DNA of 64,000 bases from Saururus chinensis (lineage: Eukaryota > Streptophyta > Magnoliopsida > Piperales > Saururaceae). The translations under genes were made by a program, and so were the position numbers. Within the stretch, counting starts at the first letter, position 1. Every line of letters begins with the position of its first letter. The stretch covers positions 21,635,014 to 21,699,013 of the forward strand of contig CP141144.1 of NCBI GenBank assembly GCA_035235625.1. The letters are read 5' to 3'. Below are positions 1-10,073 of this stretch, in pieces. Under the pieces are notes generated by a model that did no database searches, had not been told where the DNA came from, and saw only the letters and a program-made list of their open reading frames with translations.

Positions 1-185
1 TAGATATGTCTATTCACACAGGGTTGATGACACTTCGTTATCGAGTGCTCCACATTATATGTGAGTATAATGTGTGGTCTCCTCGAAAAGTGTTGGTTGA
101 TCTTGAAGTTTTGACATTTCTTGCCGACCAGATTTATCCTCTTTCATATTCAGATGGCTCTGTATTTTTACACATGACCATACAC

Positions 186-332
186 AGGGACGGAGGTAGG
201 AAAAAAATACTATGGGGGCCACCTTGTTGCACAAATGAAAAAAATTCATTAATGCATTATAGTTATAATGAAAATTTTCATGAGTTGGGGGGGGCCATGG
301 CCCCCTCTAGCCCCCCCCCTAGCTCCGTCCCT
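186..332. mobile_element. Short MITE with 10-bp target duplication
   Basis: The termini are inverted repeats: AGGGACGGAGGTAGG at the left, and CCTAGCTCCGTCCCT at the right (AGGGACGGAGCTAGG when reversed). The flanks are a perfect direct repeat, GACCATACAC at 176-185 and 333-342. The inside holds a G-run/C-run palindrome (about 287-320). A 9-11 bp duplication is typical of Mutator-like elements, but the family is not identified. Confidence 0.7.
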
Positions 333-920
333 GACCATACACATAAGATGCTAAGCATATGTACCCTCGTTTCCTTTCTAGGATTTTGCCTCAAAGTGCC
401 CACACAGACATGCATGAGTCCTATCAATGGCATTGTCGTTAGGAGGGTGCATGCTCACTCTAGCGAGCAGGAGGATGTGGGGAGGAGCATTAGGAACCTA
501 TAAAGGGAGGATCAGCATTTACAGAGGAAATAGAGAGATGCAACACATGATGATTTAGATTTTGAGAACCCATGTCGCCCCATTACTTGTTTAGAGTTCA
601 TGGATTTGGGGAGAGAGTTACATGAGTTTTATGATACAACTCAAGCGATGATTAGATGCATGCCAGGATATATATGCTTTATCTTATGATGACGAGGACA
701 GTTGATGATGTTTTTATATCATCTTGATATTTTAGACTTTGATTAATTCATGATAAGTATTTTATTGGATTATTATTATATATCTCTTGAAACTAATGTT
801 TTGTGAGAATATGGATGTTTATTGTGCATATGTTTTATGCTTTTATGGCTATTTACTTTGACATGTAGTGCTTTAATGTTTATTTTTTATAACTCTGGTT
901 CACTTTTTGCCTATTTTTGA

Positions 921-935
921 CAAAAAGGGGGAGAG
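921..935 (+). other. Polypurine tract of Copia-type element
   Basis: CAAAAAGGGGGAGAG follows a T-rich stretch, the usual arrangement of a plus-strand primer just upstream of a plant Copia 3' LTR. The LTR start itself was not identified. Confidence 0.5.
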
Positions 936-2334
936 GCAACTAAGGAAACTCGTGCTTATTGTTCTAAGTATACTTAAGGAAGTAGTGTTATGCAAACTAT
1001 TTTTGTTTAAGTGTGCATCTTAAGTACAGGTTTAAAGCTTTTAAGGATCAATTCCAAATAGTCTTAGTGAGTTTTATGATGTAGAGTAAAGTAAATTTGT
1101 ATAAATAAAAATCATTGCACTATATTAACAAAGAGTTGTAATTTTTTATTTTTATACTTCATAGAGTTTTGTCACAAAATAGCCAAAGAAGGATAATGCT
1201 AGAACATATATAACATATGTGTTGTAATTGGTTTTTATTTTGTAGAATAAAACTATGTCCATTAAAATGTGTAATTGAGTGTAAGAAGTCTCATTCAATT
1301 TGTGGTATTAAGTTAGATTTGGAATAAAAAGACTTGATGAGTTGAAGCAAAGCATGTTTCATGGATTCAAGGTGGAAGACTTAAGTGATTAAACTAAGTT
1401 TAGGTAAGAATCATACACACATGAAAGTCACACACACTTAGGATTATTGAATATTTTCATATTTAAGTGTAAGAAATAAAATGGAAAAGAAGAGGAAAAA
1501 TTACAAAATGTTCATAAACGATCGATCAGCTTGGAATAGGAGATCGACAGTATGAATAAAGTTGGGATTTTGCAAAAATTCGTAACTGATAGATTGTCCA
1601 GGTATAACGATAGATCAAGAAAGATCCAGAACTATGAACGATCGATCACCATGCTCAATGGATCGATTGGTAAATCTCCAATAACCCAATCGATATATCG
1701 GATGATTCAAAAGATAGATCAATTAAGAGAAATTCATATAGAGAATGATTAATTGCTCAGTGGAAAGATCGATTCATCTAGGAACAATTACCTTTTTCAA
1801 GTCAAATCAAGGAAATTTTATTTCCAATTATAACTTTGAACCCTAACTAACTTAGACATATATTTAAAGGTTTTATTGTGACAACTTGGACAATGGAAAT
1901 GAATATTTTTTAGAGGGAAAAATGAAGCTTCATTCCTTCTAGCCACCTTTGATAATATTGAGAGAAAACAATCAAAAGGTGAGAGAGTTGATTCATAAAC
2001 ATCTTATGAATTGATCAATAGAGAGCTTGGTGAAGCCACATTACACCAAATACACAAGGTTTTTGCTGATAGCTTATGAAGGACATTGGTAGAGTTTCAA
2101 TAACATCCATCATTAAAAACTTTAATTAAAAATTGTGCTATTGAAGAAGATAAAGATAAAGCTCAAAGGGAAAAGTACCAAGAGGGACTTTGGTGACTAA
2201 CAATCATCTAGAGAAGGATTTCTAGTTAGGATAGAGGTTGCTAATCTTGTTAGTTATATACTTCATACTACATTGAGTTCAACCAAAGGACAAGGAGTGT
2301 GGTTTTTTCTAGACATTGCAACAAAATATATTAT

Positions 2335-2800
2335 TAGCAACGCAAACATAAAGCGTCGCTAAAAACTGATATTTGCGATGCATTAATAAGCATAGCAAAA
2401 AAATTAAATATTAGCGACGCTTTTAATTAAGCGTCACTAATAGTTACATAATAGCGACACTTATTATTAAGTGTCGCTATTACTACAATTATTAGCAACA
2501 TTTAATACAAAGTGTTGCTAATTATATCACTACTAGTGACGCATAAAACAAGCATTGTTAAAAACTATTTGTTTTTTTTAAAACATAACTATTAGCGATG
2601 CTTTTTGTGAAGCGTCGCTAATAGTTTTAATGATAGCAACACCTGTGAGAAAGCATCACTAATAGTTATACTATTAGCGGCTAATAGTAATGAATTAAAA
2701 AAATTTAAAAATTTAGAACAATTAGCATTGCTTTTAAACATGCGTCACAAATAGCATTGATAATATCGATGCTTGTTTCCAAGTGTCGTTATTAGTTTTA
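2335..2800. repeat. Left subterminal palindrome array
   Basis: About ten diverged units read TTAGCGACGC, a short spacer, then GCGTCGCTAA (for example 2412-2443 and 2591-2622). Each unit can fold on itself. Such subterminal arrays are the expected binding region for a CACTA transposase; that role is inferred from the family. Confidence 0.75.
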
Positions 2801-3186
2801 TTAATTAATTTTATTTAATAAATAATTATATAATAAATTAATATTAAAAAAATTAAAATAAACTTCTTAAATATGATATATTTTATTCAATATTTATTAT
2901 TTGTATATATAATAAATAAATATTAAATTTCAATAAAAGGTAGTGTCAATAATAGATTAAACTTTCACTTCTTTATATATAATATATTTTATTTCTTAAA
3001 TTTTCTTATTAATTTTAAAATATAATTTATAATAAAAGAGATAGTGGGGAGAGAGGATGAGGAGAGAGAGAAGAGAGAGAGAGGAAAGAGAGATAGAAGA
3101 GGGAGAGAAGAGGAGAGAGAGAAGAGTGAGGAGTGAGAGACGGGGTGAGGGGAGAGAAGAGAGAGAAAGAGGGTGAGGAGAGAGAG
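2801..3186. repeat. AT-rich stretch and GA-rich tract of the CACTA-like element
   Basis: 2801-3035 is AT-rich without a gene. 3040-3186 is an almost pure purine tract (GAGAGA with GGGG runs). Its complement gives a Ser/Leu-rich ORF that I treat as an artefact. The gypsy element inserted at the end of this tract. Confidence 0.7.
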
Positions 3187-4910
3187 TGTGGCGACCGTCA
3201 TTTAATAATATACGTCATAACATGTATATTTAATATCCCGCTCAGCACGTGTTACATCACACGTAAAATCAAACGTGACGGCCGACCTTCTAGATAGAAA
3301 ACAACACATAAAACATAATAACATAAAATACGTTGGAGTTGATGCACAGCTGAGATATTACATATAACAGTAAAACATGACCTAGTCCAAAATACACCGT
3401 ATATAGAGCAGTTATATTACAAAATATAGGCCTAACAAGCCCTTCATAACAGTCATAATGTTACAGAGATTGATGAAAATTTAAAACTACGTAGACAATT
3501 ACTCAGTTGACACCTTTGAGTTAATTATACTACCTGCAGAGTCTAGGGGTGGGTGAGTATTTTTTATACTCAATAGGTAGAATTAAAATCTAATTTAATG
3601 CTAAATAAAAGACAATAATAATTATTTTTGCTAAACAGAACTTTTTACATAAACAGATTCAGAAATAATTCTGAAAAACACTGGTTCATCCGATGAAGAT
3701 AAATTCTAAGTCGTGATACTAAACAACGTTCCTCCGATGCTCATGGAGCATCAAGAAGCTCAAAAGGCAGGAGTTTCACCATGACACTCTATACCTATGT
3801 GCGTGCACCAGATACCAATAATTTTCTTGATAGGTATCCAGAAAAATATATTTCTAAGTATAAACCTAGAACTATCCAGAAAATACACAGATTGCATCAT
3901 AATTCTGATTAAATAAAACTTGATATACGGAGAGCATTTTTTCTGAAAACATAAGCAAAGAAGTATGGCTGAATAAAAACGGTCTATAAAACATCAAGTA
4001 TACGAGCAGAGCATAGACTAGAGTTTAAGACCCCCTACCTTAGAGTTGGGGTAGAAAGTTTGTGGCTGTAGAGAGCTTGTATGGAAAATTTGGCCCCGTC
4101 ACAGCGTCTGGCACCATCGATTTAGTTGGAAACACCTTTGAAACAACTTGAATTGGACTTAAAACAGTTTGAAACGGAAGGTTCAAAAGTTTTTGACTCA
4201 AGGTAGAAGTGAATAGTGAAAATGAAACAAGAGAATTAATAGGTGAGGTGGATCGCGCGACGCGTGTCCGCCATGCGTCGCGTGGTGGCATTGCGCGCAG
4301 TGTGATTCCGCCACGCAAAATTTTGCGTGGCGTGCGGAATGCAGCACGGTTCTGCGAGGTGCCTTAGAACCAGACGCACGGGTTCCACTGTTGCGCGAGC
4401 GTGGGACCGATGCGCGGCCTGCGTCGTGGGCCATGCGGTCCCATGCGCAGCGTGGGACACTTGCGCGGCGTGGTCCCGCGCGTGGACCTCGGGCCCGTCG
4501 CATAGTCGAACTGCACGACGTCGCATGTCATGCGCGTCAACATTGGCTGACGCAATACTTGCGTCAACCAACTTAATATAATAATATTTTTTTCTTTTTT
4601 TTGAAAACTTTAAATCGTTATAACTTTTTAACTATACGTCAGAATAATATGTTCTTAGTACCGATGGACTCGTATCAACTAGCCCTTTTAAACAAGACCA
4701 CTCATGGATAGGTTTTGCCGTAGTTTCACCATGGGTTTGCCTATGATGCACGTCTCCCATGATCTATATGTATGATTACCACATCCGATTCAAATGATTC
4801 AAAAACCAATATGTTCGGTTTTTAGAGTTCTATAATAATCCTTTAGGTACAACATTCAAAATAATATTCTATTAATATATTAGAAACGTATGGAAATCTG
4901 GTGGTTGTCA
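3187..4910 (-). repeat. Gypsy LTR, 3' copy (low-coordinate side)
   Basis: On the plus strand it runs from TGTGGCGACCGTC to GGTTGTCA and repeats 10074-11758 with many substitutions and small indels. A GC-rich segment (4230-4560) gives several overlapping Ala/Arg-rich ORFs that are not genes. It contains the module CATGACACTC...CCAGATACC (about 3690-3840), which is also found inside the pol-less element at 15396-15543. Confidence 0.93.
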
Positions 4911-4929
4911 CAATCTGCCCTCCTTAAAG
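4911..4929 (-). other. Polypurine tract of gypsy element
   Basis: On the minus strand the purine-rich CTTTAAGGAGGGCAGATTG directly precedes the LTR start TGACAACC, as expected for the plus-strand primer of an LTR retrotransposon. Confidence 0.8.
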
Positions 4930-4955
4930 AAATTTCATCCTCGAAATTGGACTTA

Positions 4956-5759
4956 CTAATTGTCGAATAGTTCGGGATATTTCTTTACCATATCACTTTC
5001 TAATTCCCACATGGCTTCTTGTGAAGATTGATGCTGCCGTAATACTTTGATTAATAGAATCCTTTTTGTCCTCAAGATTTATTCTTTTCGATCCAAAATT
5101 CTGATAGGTTTTTCTTTAAATGTCAAATCAGGTTATAGGGTGATCATTGTCTGATCTAGGATATAAGAAGGATCTTGTACATACTTGCGAAGCATGGCTA
5201 TATGAAACACATTATGTACCCTATCCAACTGAGGGGGCAATGTCAATCTGTAAGCTAATGACCCTATTTTATCAAGAATTTGAAATGGTCATACAAATCG
5301 AGGACTTAGTTTTCCTTTCATACCAAATCTCATAACTCCCCAAGTTGGTGATACTTTTAGCAGCACATGATCACCTACGCAGAAGTCGAGGTCTTTTTTT
5401 CGTTGATTGGCATAGCTCTTTTGACGACTCTAAGCTGTCTCTAATCGACTCAGTATGAGTTTTACCTTATCCACACATTGTTGTAAGAGTTTTAATTTTA
5501 CTAATTTTCCTTCCCCGACTTCATTCCAACAAGTTGGGGATCAACAGGGTCGTCCATAAAGAGCCTCATATGGTGTCATACCATTACTGGAATGATAACT
5601 ATTATTATAAGGAAATTCAATTAATGGCAAGTGTTCATCCCAGTTACCTTTCCAATCTATGGCACTCACCCGTAACATGTCTTCTAATGTCAAAATAGTT
5701 CGTTTAGACTGACCATCGGTTTGTGGATGAAATGTTGTACTAAATATGAGACTAGTTCC
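4956..5759 (-). pseudogene. Gypsy integrase C-terminal half with chromodomain-like tail
   Basis: Conceptual translation continues the integrase from 5760. It shows [11 protein letters not shown], then the GPFQIL-like C-terminal domain with the [11 protein letters not shown] motif, and ends with a chromodomain-like segment (IKVLRQHQ, then AMWELE and YPELF) and a TAG at 4956-4958. In-frame stops occur, including directly after the catalytic core and before the tail. The glutamate of the D,D,E triad, normally in the QSER motif, is lysine here (codon AAA), so the enzyme would be inactive even without the stops. Confidence 0.85.
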
Positions 5760-6572
5760 TTATTCTTCTTGAAGTCTCAGCCAAAATTGTGAAGTGAACC
5801 GGTTGTCCTGATCTGAAATGATCGATAAGGGTACGACATGCCGACTCACAATTTCCTTTATATACATTTTGGCTAGAACATTCAACGTTTGAGACTTCTT
5901 TAGAGGGAGAAAATGAGCACTCTTTGTAAGTCTATCAACTATGACCCAAATGGATTCATGACTAGCTGATGTCTTGGGTAAGCTTGAAACAAAATCCATC
6001 AAAATGTGTTCCCATTTCCATTCTGGAATTTCAATCAGTTGAAGAGTACCTGATAGTTTCTGACATTCTGCTTTAACTTGCTGACAAGTCAGGCATTTAG
6101 AGACAAATTCTCCGATGTCCCTTTTCATCCCTTTCCACCAAAAACTTCTTTTGAAATCTTGGAAAATTTTTGTTCCTCCTGGGTGGATAGTGTATTGAGA
6201 CCTATGAGCTTCATGCAACAGTTCTTGTTTTAATTCAGATACTGCAAGAACTACTAATTGTTCTTTAAATCTTATTCCATCATTAGAACGTCTATTAAAG
6301 TCAAGCTTATTTAAGAGAATTTGTACTTCTACATCCTCTTTTTGCGCCTCCAAAATGCGCTCAATCAATTCTGATTTTATTTTCAGATTAGCAATGATTA
6401 TCTTCTTGTTTCTTGATTGTAATTGAGGTTGTAAATCTATTACCTTTTCTATTAATTTGCATTCTTTTATCAACATTTGAGCTACCATCCCTGTGGCCTT
6501 CCTACTCAAGGCATCGACCACTACATTGGCTTTTCCTGGGTGATATTGAATAGAGAAGTAATAATCATTCAA
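5760..6572 (-). pseudogene. Gypsy integrase core (broken)
   Basis: The 270-residue open segment starts in the RNase H-integrase linker (YHPGKANVVVDALSRK). It then has the HHCC zinc-binding region (H of HRSQYTIHPGG, then CLTCQQVK) and the catalytic core with the first aspartate in ILMDFVSSLP and the second in IISDQDNRFTSQFW. A stop cuts it off and the remaining core and C-terminus lie in 4956-5759. Integrase would insert the element cDNA into chromatin; in chromoviruses the C-terminal chromodomain guides targeting. Confidence 0.9.
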
Positions 6573-6581
6573 GTATTCAAT

Positions 6582-6902
6582 CTACCATCTTTGCTTTAAA
6601 TTTAAATCCCTTTGAGAGAAAATGTACTTCAAACTTTGATGATCTGTAAAAACTTCAAATTTCTCTCCATATAAATAATGTCTCCAAAGTTTTAAGGAAA
6701 AAACCCCTACTGCTAATTCAAGGTCATGAATGGGGTTATTACTTTCATGCTTCTTTAATTGTCTTGAAGCATAGGCTACTATTTTCTCATTTTGCATCAA
6801 AACGTATCCAAGACCCATTCTTGAGGCATCACTATAAATTACAAACTCTCCACTACCAGTTGGTAAGGATAAAACTGGGGTGGTGGTTAGTTTTTGTTTC
6901 AA
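6582..6902 (-). pseudogene. Gypsy RNase H domain fragment
   Basis: The 106-residue open segment contains [18 protein letters not shown] (the first acidic residue of RNase H), [16 protein letters not shown] and [11 protein letters not shown]. These are hallmarks of the RNase H domain following gypsy reverse transcriptase, which degrades the RNA strand of the RNA-DNA hybrid. It is joined to the integrase segment through a stop near 6573-6581. Confidence 0.88.
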
Positions 6903-7072
6903 CTCCTGACATGCCTTCTAACATTCCTCATTCCATAAAAATTTTACTCCTTTTTTGGTTAGCTTTGTTAAGGGTAAAGCTATTCTTGAGAAGCCTTGTA
7001 TAAACCTTCGATAGTAACCAGCAAGTCCTAAGAAACTTCTAACTTTTATGATGGTTTTGGGTTTTTCCCACT

Positions 7073-7297
7073 TCAAACTGCTTCGATCTTGGCAAGATCT
7101 ACTGATATTCTATTGTTAAAAATGACATGACCCAAGAACACAACTTTGTCTAACCAAAACTCACACTTACTTAACTTACCATATAGCTGATGGTCTCTCA
7201 GAGTTTGAAGAACTAGTTGTAAGTGTGCTTGATGTTCTTCAGGAGTGGAAGAATAGACCAATATATCATCAACAAAAACAATCACGAATTTATCCAA
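7073..7297 (-). pseudogene. Gypsy reverse transcriptase, palm/thumb fragment
   Basis: The fragment contains the catalytic FVDDILVYS motif and the SKCEFW and FLGHVI motifs of Ty3/gypsy reverse transcriptase. It is out of frame with the upstream RT segment ending at 7312 and is followed by stops before the RNase H fragment. The intervening 6903-7072 encodes decayed connection-domain sequence. Confidence 0.9.
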
Positions 7298-7311
7298 ATA
7301 AGGTCGGAAAC

Positions 7312-8190
7312 TTAGTTCATGAGATCTATAAATGTTGCAGGAGCATTCGTCAATCCGAATGACATCACTAAAAATTCATAGTGCCCATATCGGGTACGAA
7401 ATGTTGTTTTTGGAATGTCTTCATTCCGTATTCTCAATTGGTGATATCCAGATCTTAAATCTATTTTTGAAAATACTTTTGCTTCTTGTAATTGGTCAAA
7501 CAAATCATCTATCCAGGGTAAAGGATACTTATTCTTGATAGTTACCGAGTTAAGCATTCTATAGTCTATGCACAGTCTTAAAGATCCATCCTTTTTCCTG
7601 ACAAAAAGGACTGGAGCTCCCCAAGGTGAAACACTCGGTCTAATGAATCCTTTATTTATTAATTCCTGTAATTGATTATTTAATTCTTTTAGTTCTACAG
7701 GAGTCATTCTATAGGGTGCCTTAGAGATATGTTCTTTATCTGGTATTAAATCAATACAAAAATCTATCTTTCTCTGTGGTGGTACCCCAGGAAGATCATC
7801 AGGAAATATATATGGAAAATCCCTTATAACTTCAATATCTTCTATCTCGGGAGATGATGATTCCTCCAAGATTATACTTGCAAGATATGCTTGACATCCA
7901 TTAGATATCAAGTGGTGTGCCTTCATAGCAGAAATGATGCATGCTCCTGAAGTGTCTCTGTTTCCATGAAAGGTAAAATTTTCCTCTCCTTGATTATTGA
8001 ATATGACTTTCTTTTTCTTAAAGTCTACTAATGCTTCATTGTCAACTAACCAATCTATTCCTACGATGACATCGTAGTCGGTCATACTCAAGAGTATCAA
8101 GTTAGCCTTCCATGTTTGGTTTTCTAAGGACATGGACACATCTTGCATAACGTTTTGAGCTATAAAAGTTTTTCCTACAAGAGTTGACAC
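7312..8190 (-). pseudogene. Gypsy protease C-terminus and reverse transcriptase N-terminal part
   Basis: The 292-residue open segment begins in the retroviral-type protease region ([11 protein letters not shown]). After the linker ([10 protein letters not shown]) it enters the reverse transcriptase fingers and palm: [20 protein letters not shown], then [32 protein letters not shown] and [10 protein letters not shown]. The polymerase aspartate in KIDLRSG is present. A frame break at the end separates it from the FVDD fragment. Confidence 0.92.
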
Positions 8191-8208
8191 TTCTAGGATA
8201 TATCCTAG

Positions 8209-9140
8209 TTATATAACTGGATAATCCGTACTTAAAGCAAAGTCACAGGATATGAAAGAATGCGTCAATCCTGGATCTATTAAAATTTTAGTAAATTTAT
8301 TCAAAATTAGAAGTGTACTTCGTATAACTCCTGCTGAAGTTTGAGCTTCTTCTGCAGTAATAGCATACACTCGCCCCTGAGCCTTTAGTTTCTGCTCCTG
8401 CTTGATTTCTTCCTTGATCTTCTTTTTGGGGCATTCCTTGATCTTGTGCCCAAGGTCTCCACATGCGCAACATCGTCTCTCAACAAGGTAACAGATCCTT
8501 GCTGGATGAAATTGGTTGCATTTGGAGCACTTCTCTAACTTCCTCTCTTTTTGGTTTTGGGGCGGTGGTTCAGAGGTTCTTTGAAATTTTTGATTATTGA
8601 ATTGGTTAGGGGTTGCCATTTTTCTTTTCCGATCTTCCATCCTACTCCCTTGTCCACCATCTTTTTTCTCAGCTAGGAATTCATGATATTCTTGCTTCAG
8701 CAGTGAAGCCAAATCCACAACTTTAGCCAAAGTAGTAGGTTGAAATCCTACTATTCGACTACGAAACCTATTATTCAAACCTCTAACAAATTTCTGGGCT
8801 CTTTTTAACTTAGTGGAGCAAATTTCAAGAGCGAAGCATTGTAGCTGAACAAATTTATTTTCATATTGAAAGACTGTCATATTACCCTGTTGAAGATCCG
8901 AAAATTCATTTTCTTTCTTCTCCTGAACATGAGGAGGGAAATACTTGTCATACAATACTTCTCTAAATTCTTCCCACTTGATATTTCCTTTGTTTGGGAA
9001 GAAGTTGCGTTCAGCTGATGGCCACTAGAAAGTCGCCTCTCCTGTCATAGCGAAAGTGGCTGCATCCACTTTCCTATCTTCAAGAACTTTTCATGCTTTA
9101 AAAATTCTTTCAACTTCAAACGTCCACTTCTCAGTAGCTT
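8209..9140 (-). pseudogene. Gypsy gag: capsid core, zinc knuckles and start of protease
   Basis: The capsid domain begins around 9135 (EATEKWTFEVERIF) in a frame broken by stops, and is open from 8955 (YDKYFPPHV, then FQYENKFVQL). The nucleocapsid part has a paired knuckle: CSKCNQFHPARIC followed by the CCHC motif CCACGDLGHKIKEC. The end reaches the protease active-site region, where the usual DSG reads DPG (ILIDPGLTHSFIS), and a stop then separates it from pol. Gag packages element RNA in the cytoplasm. The serine-to-proline change would spoil protease activity. Confidence 0.88.
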
Positions 9141-9884
9141 CTAGTCCATTTTCTCCATGTACCATGGGCACTGATAGAAGTAATGCCCACTCTGTTTGCA
9201 CAGTACACAGATTTCTGGTTGTTGGTCTGTGTACCATACTATGCCTTTTCCCCTATCTCCCAGTCGAGCACTCTTATCTTCAGCCATTTCTTCCGCTTTC
9301 GGGGGTAAGAGATTCAGATCAATGTCTCTCATAGGGTTATGTATCTCTTCACCCCTAATGACATTTGCCCTCACAGCTTCCTCACCTTCGACTTCCATCA
9401 TCTCCTCTCCGCCCACATTCTCTATTATCTCTCCCTCCTCCGGGACATTAATTAGCATATCGTTCCAAAAGTACTGATCATCCACTAGATCTGCCTCCAA
9501 TGGTTCCTCTTCCACCAGATCCTCCTCCAATGGTTCCTCCTCTACTGGATCCTCCTCTCACTGGTCCTCTACTAGATCCTCTTCCGACGGGTCTTCCTCC
9601 AACGGGTTGTCTTCCACCAATTCATCTTCTACTGAGTCTTCTTCTTCAATGTCGTCAATCTCAATAGTTGAGTTAGAAATGTTTAGTACAATATCTACCT
9701 CGTCCACCGAGAGAGGAGTGTTAGGAATATTGACTACCTCCTGGACATCGTCGCTACTCTGGGGAAGGGCGGTAGTAATTTCTAAGTTGTTTGAGGATTC
9801 TGCCATATTGTGCTTCTTTTTGGCTTTTCTTGGTGGTGGTTTTTGGGCTAACATATGATATAAAGAGCCCAAAATAAGTTTCAT
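9141..9884 (-). pseudogene. Gypsy N-terminal acidic region with extra CCHC knuckle
   Basis: Two open segments (9884-9558 and 9555-9141) are separated only by one TGA. The N-terminal part is basic (PPPRKAKKKHN). It is followed by a long acidic repeat region (EEDLVEEEPLEEDP-like units encoded by a minisatellite at about 9480-9625) and then a CCHC zinc knuckle, CVLCKQSGHYFYQC, just before the capsid domain. Most gypsy gag proteins carry the knuckle only after capsid. It may be an N-terminal extension of gag or sequence captured from a host gene. The first start on the minus strand is at 9884, about 190 bp after the primer site. Confidence 0.65.
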
Positions 9885-10057
9885 TTTTTATTTTCTCATT
9901 AACTGAATTACCATTCAAAACAAACAAAATATTTCAAAACACAAAATAAAATATGTCATTGCATCAAGCAAACATCGAATATAAGTACTACGATATTATA
10001 TAAATATATATATATAGATAGATTTTTCTATGACTGTTCTATGAACAGTAGAGTCAA

Positions 10058-10071
10058 CTACTCCGATACCA
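10058..10071 (-). other. Primer-binding site (initiator-Met tRNA) of gypsy element
   Basis: On the minus strand TGGTATCGGAGTAG lies two bases after the LTR end CACA. It resembles the common plant primer site TGGTATCAGAGC complementary to the 3' end of initiator-Met tRNA. Confidence 0.85.
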
Positions 10072-10073
10072 AG

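Larger units (their letters stand above)
1..2313 (+). mobile_element. Copia (Sirevirus-like) LTR and 3' region remains
   Basis: No intact gene is visible. A polypurine tract (921-935) and a second copy-like motif near 1170-1195 (a TTTTGTCACAAAAT stretch followed by purines) look like the untranslated DNA between pol and the 3' LTR of plant Copia elements. Downstream, 1200-2310 has the look of a Copia LTR: repeated GATCGATC-type motifs (1515-1770), a TATATTTAAA box near 1859, and a U5-like stretch up to the CACTA-like terminus at 2314. Related sequence occurs in opposite orientation near 53000-55130. The 165-codon ORF at 6-503 has no recognisable domain and runs through an inserted MITE, so I do not call it a gene. 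The assignment rests on general resemblance; the LTR boundaries could not be fixed. Confidence 0.35.

Noticed and set aside
2989..3201. Ser/Leu-rich ORF on the minus strand
   Set aside because: It is only the complement of a GA-rich tract; the same holds for 22983-23318, 22989-23183, 23308-23622 and 12165-12368.
4040..4581. Several overlapping Ala/Arg-rich ORFs on both strands
   Set aside because: They lie in the GC-rich part of a gypsy LTR, recur in diverged form at 11022-11454, and show no domain; high GC removes stop codons.
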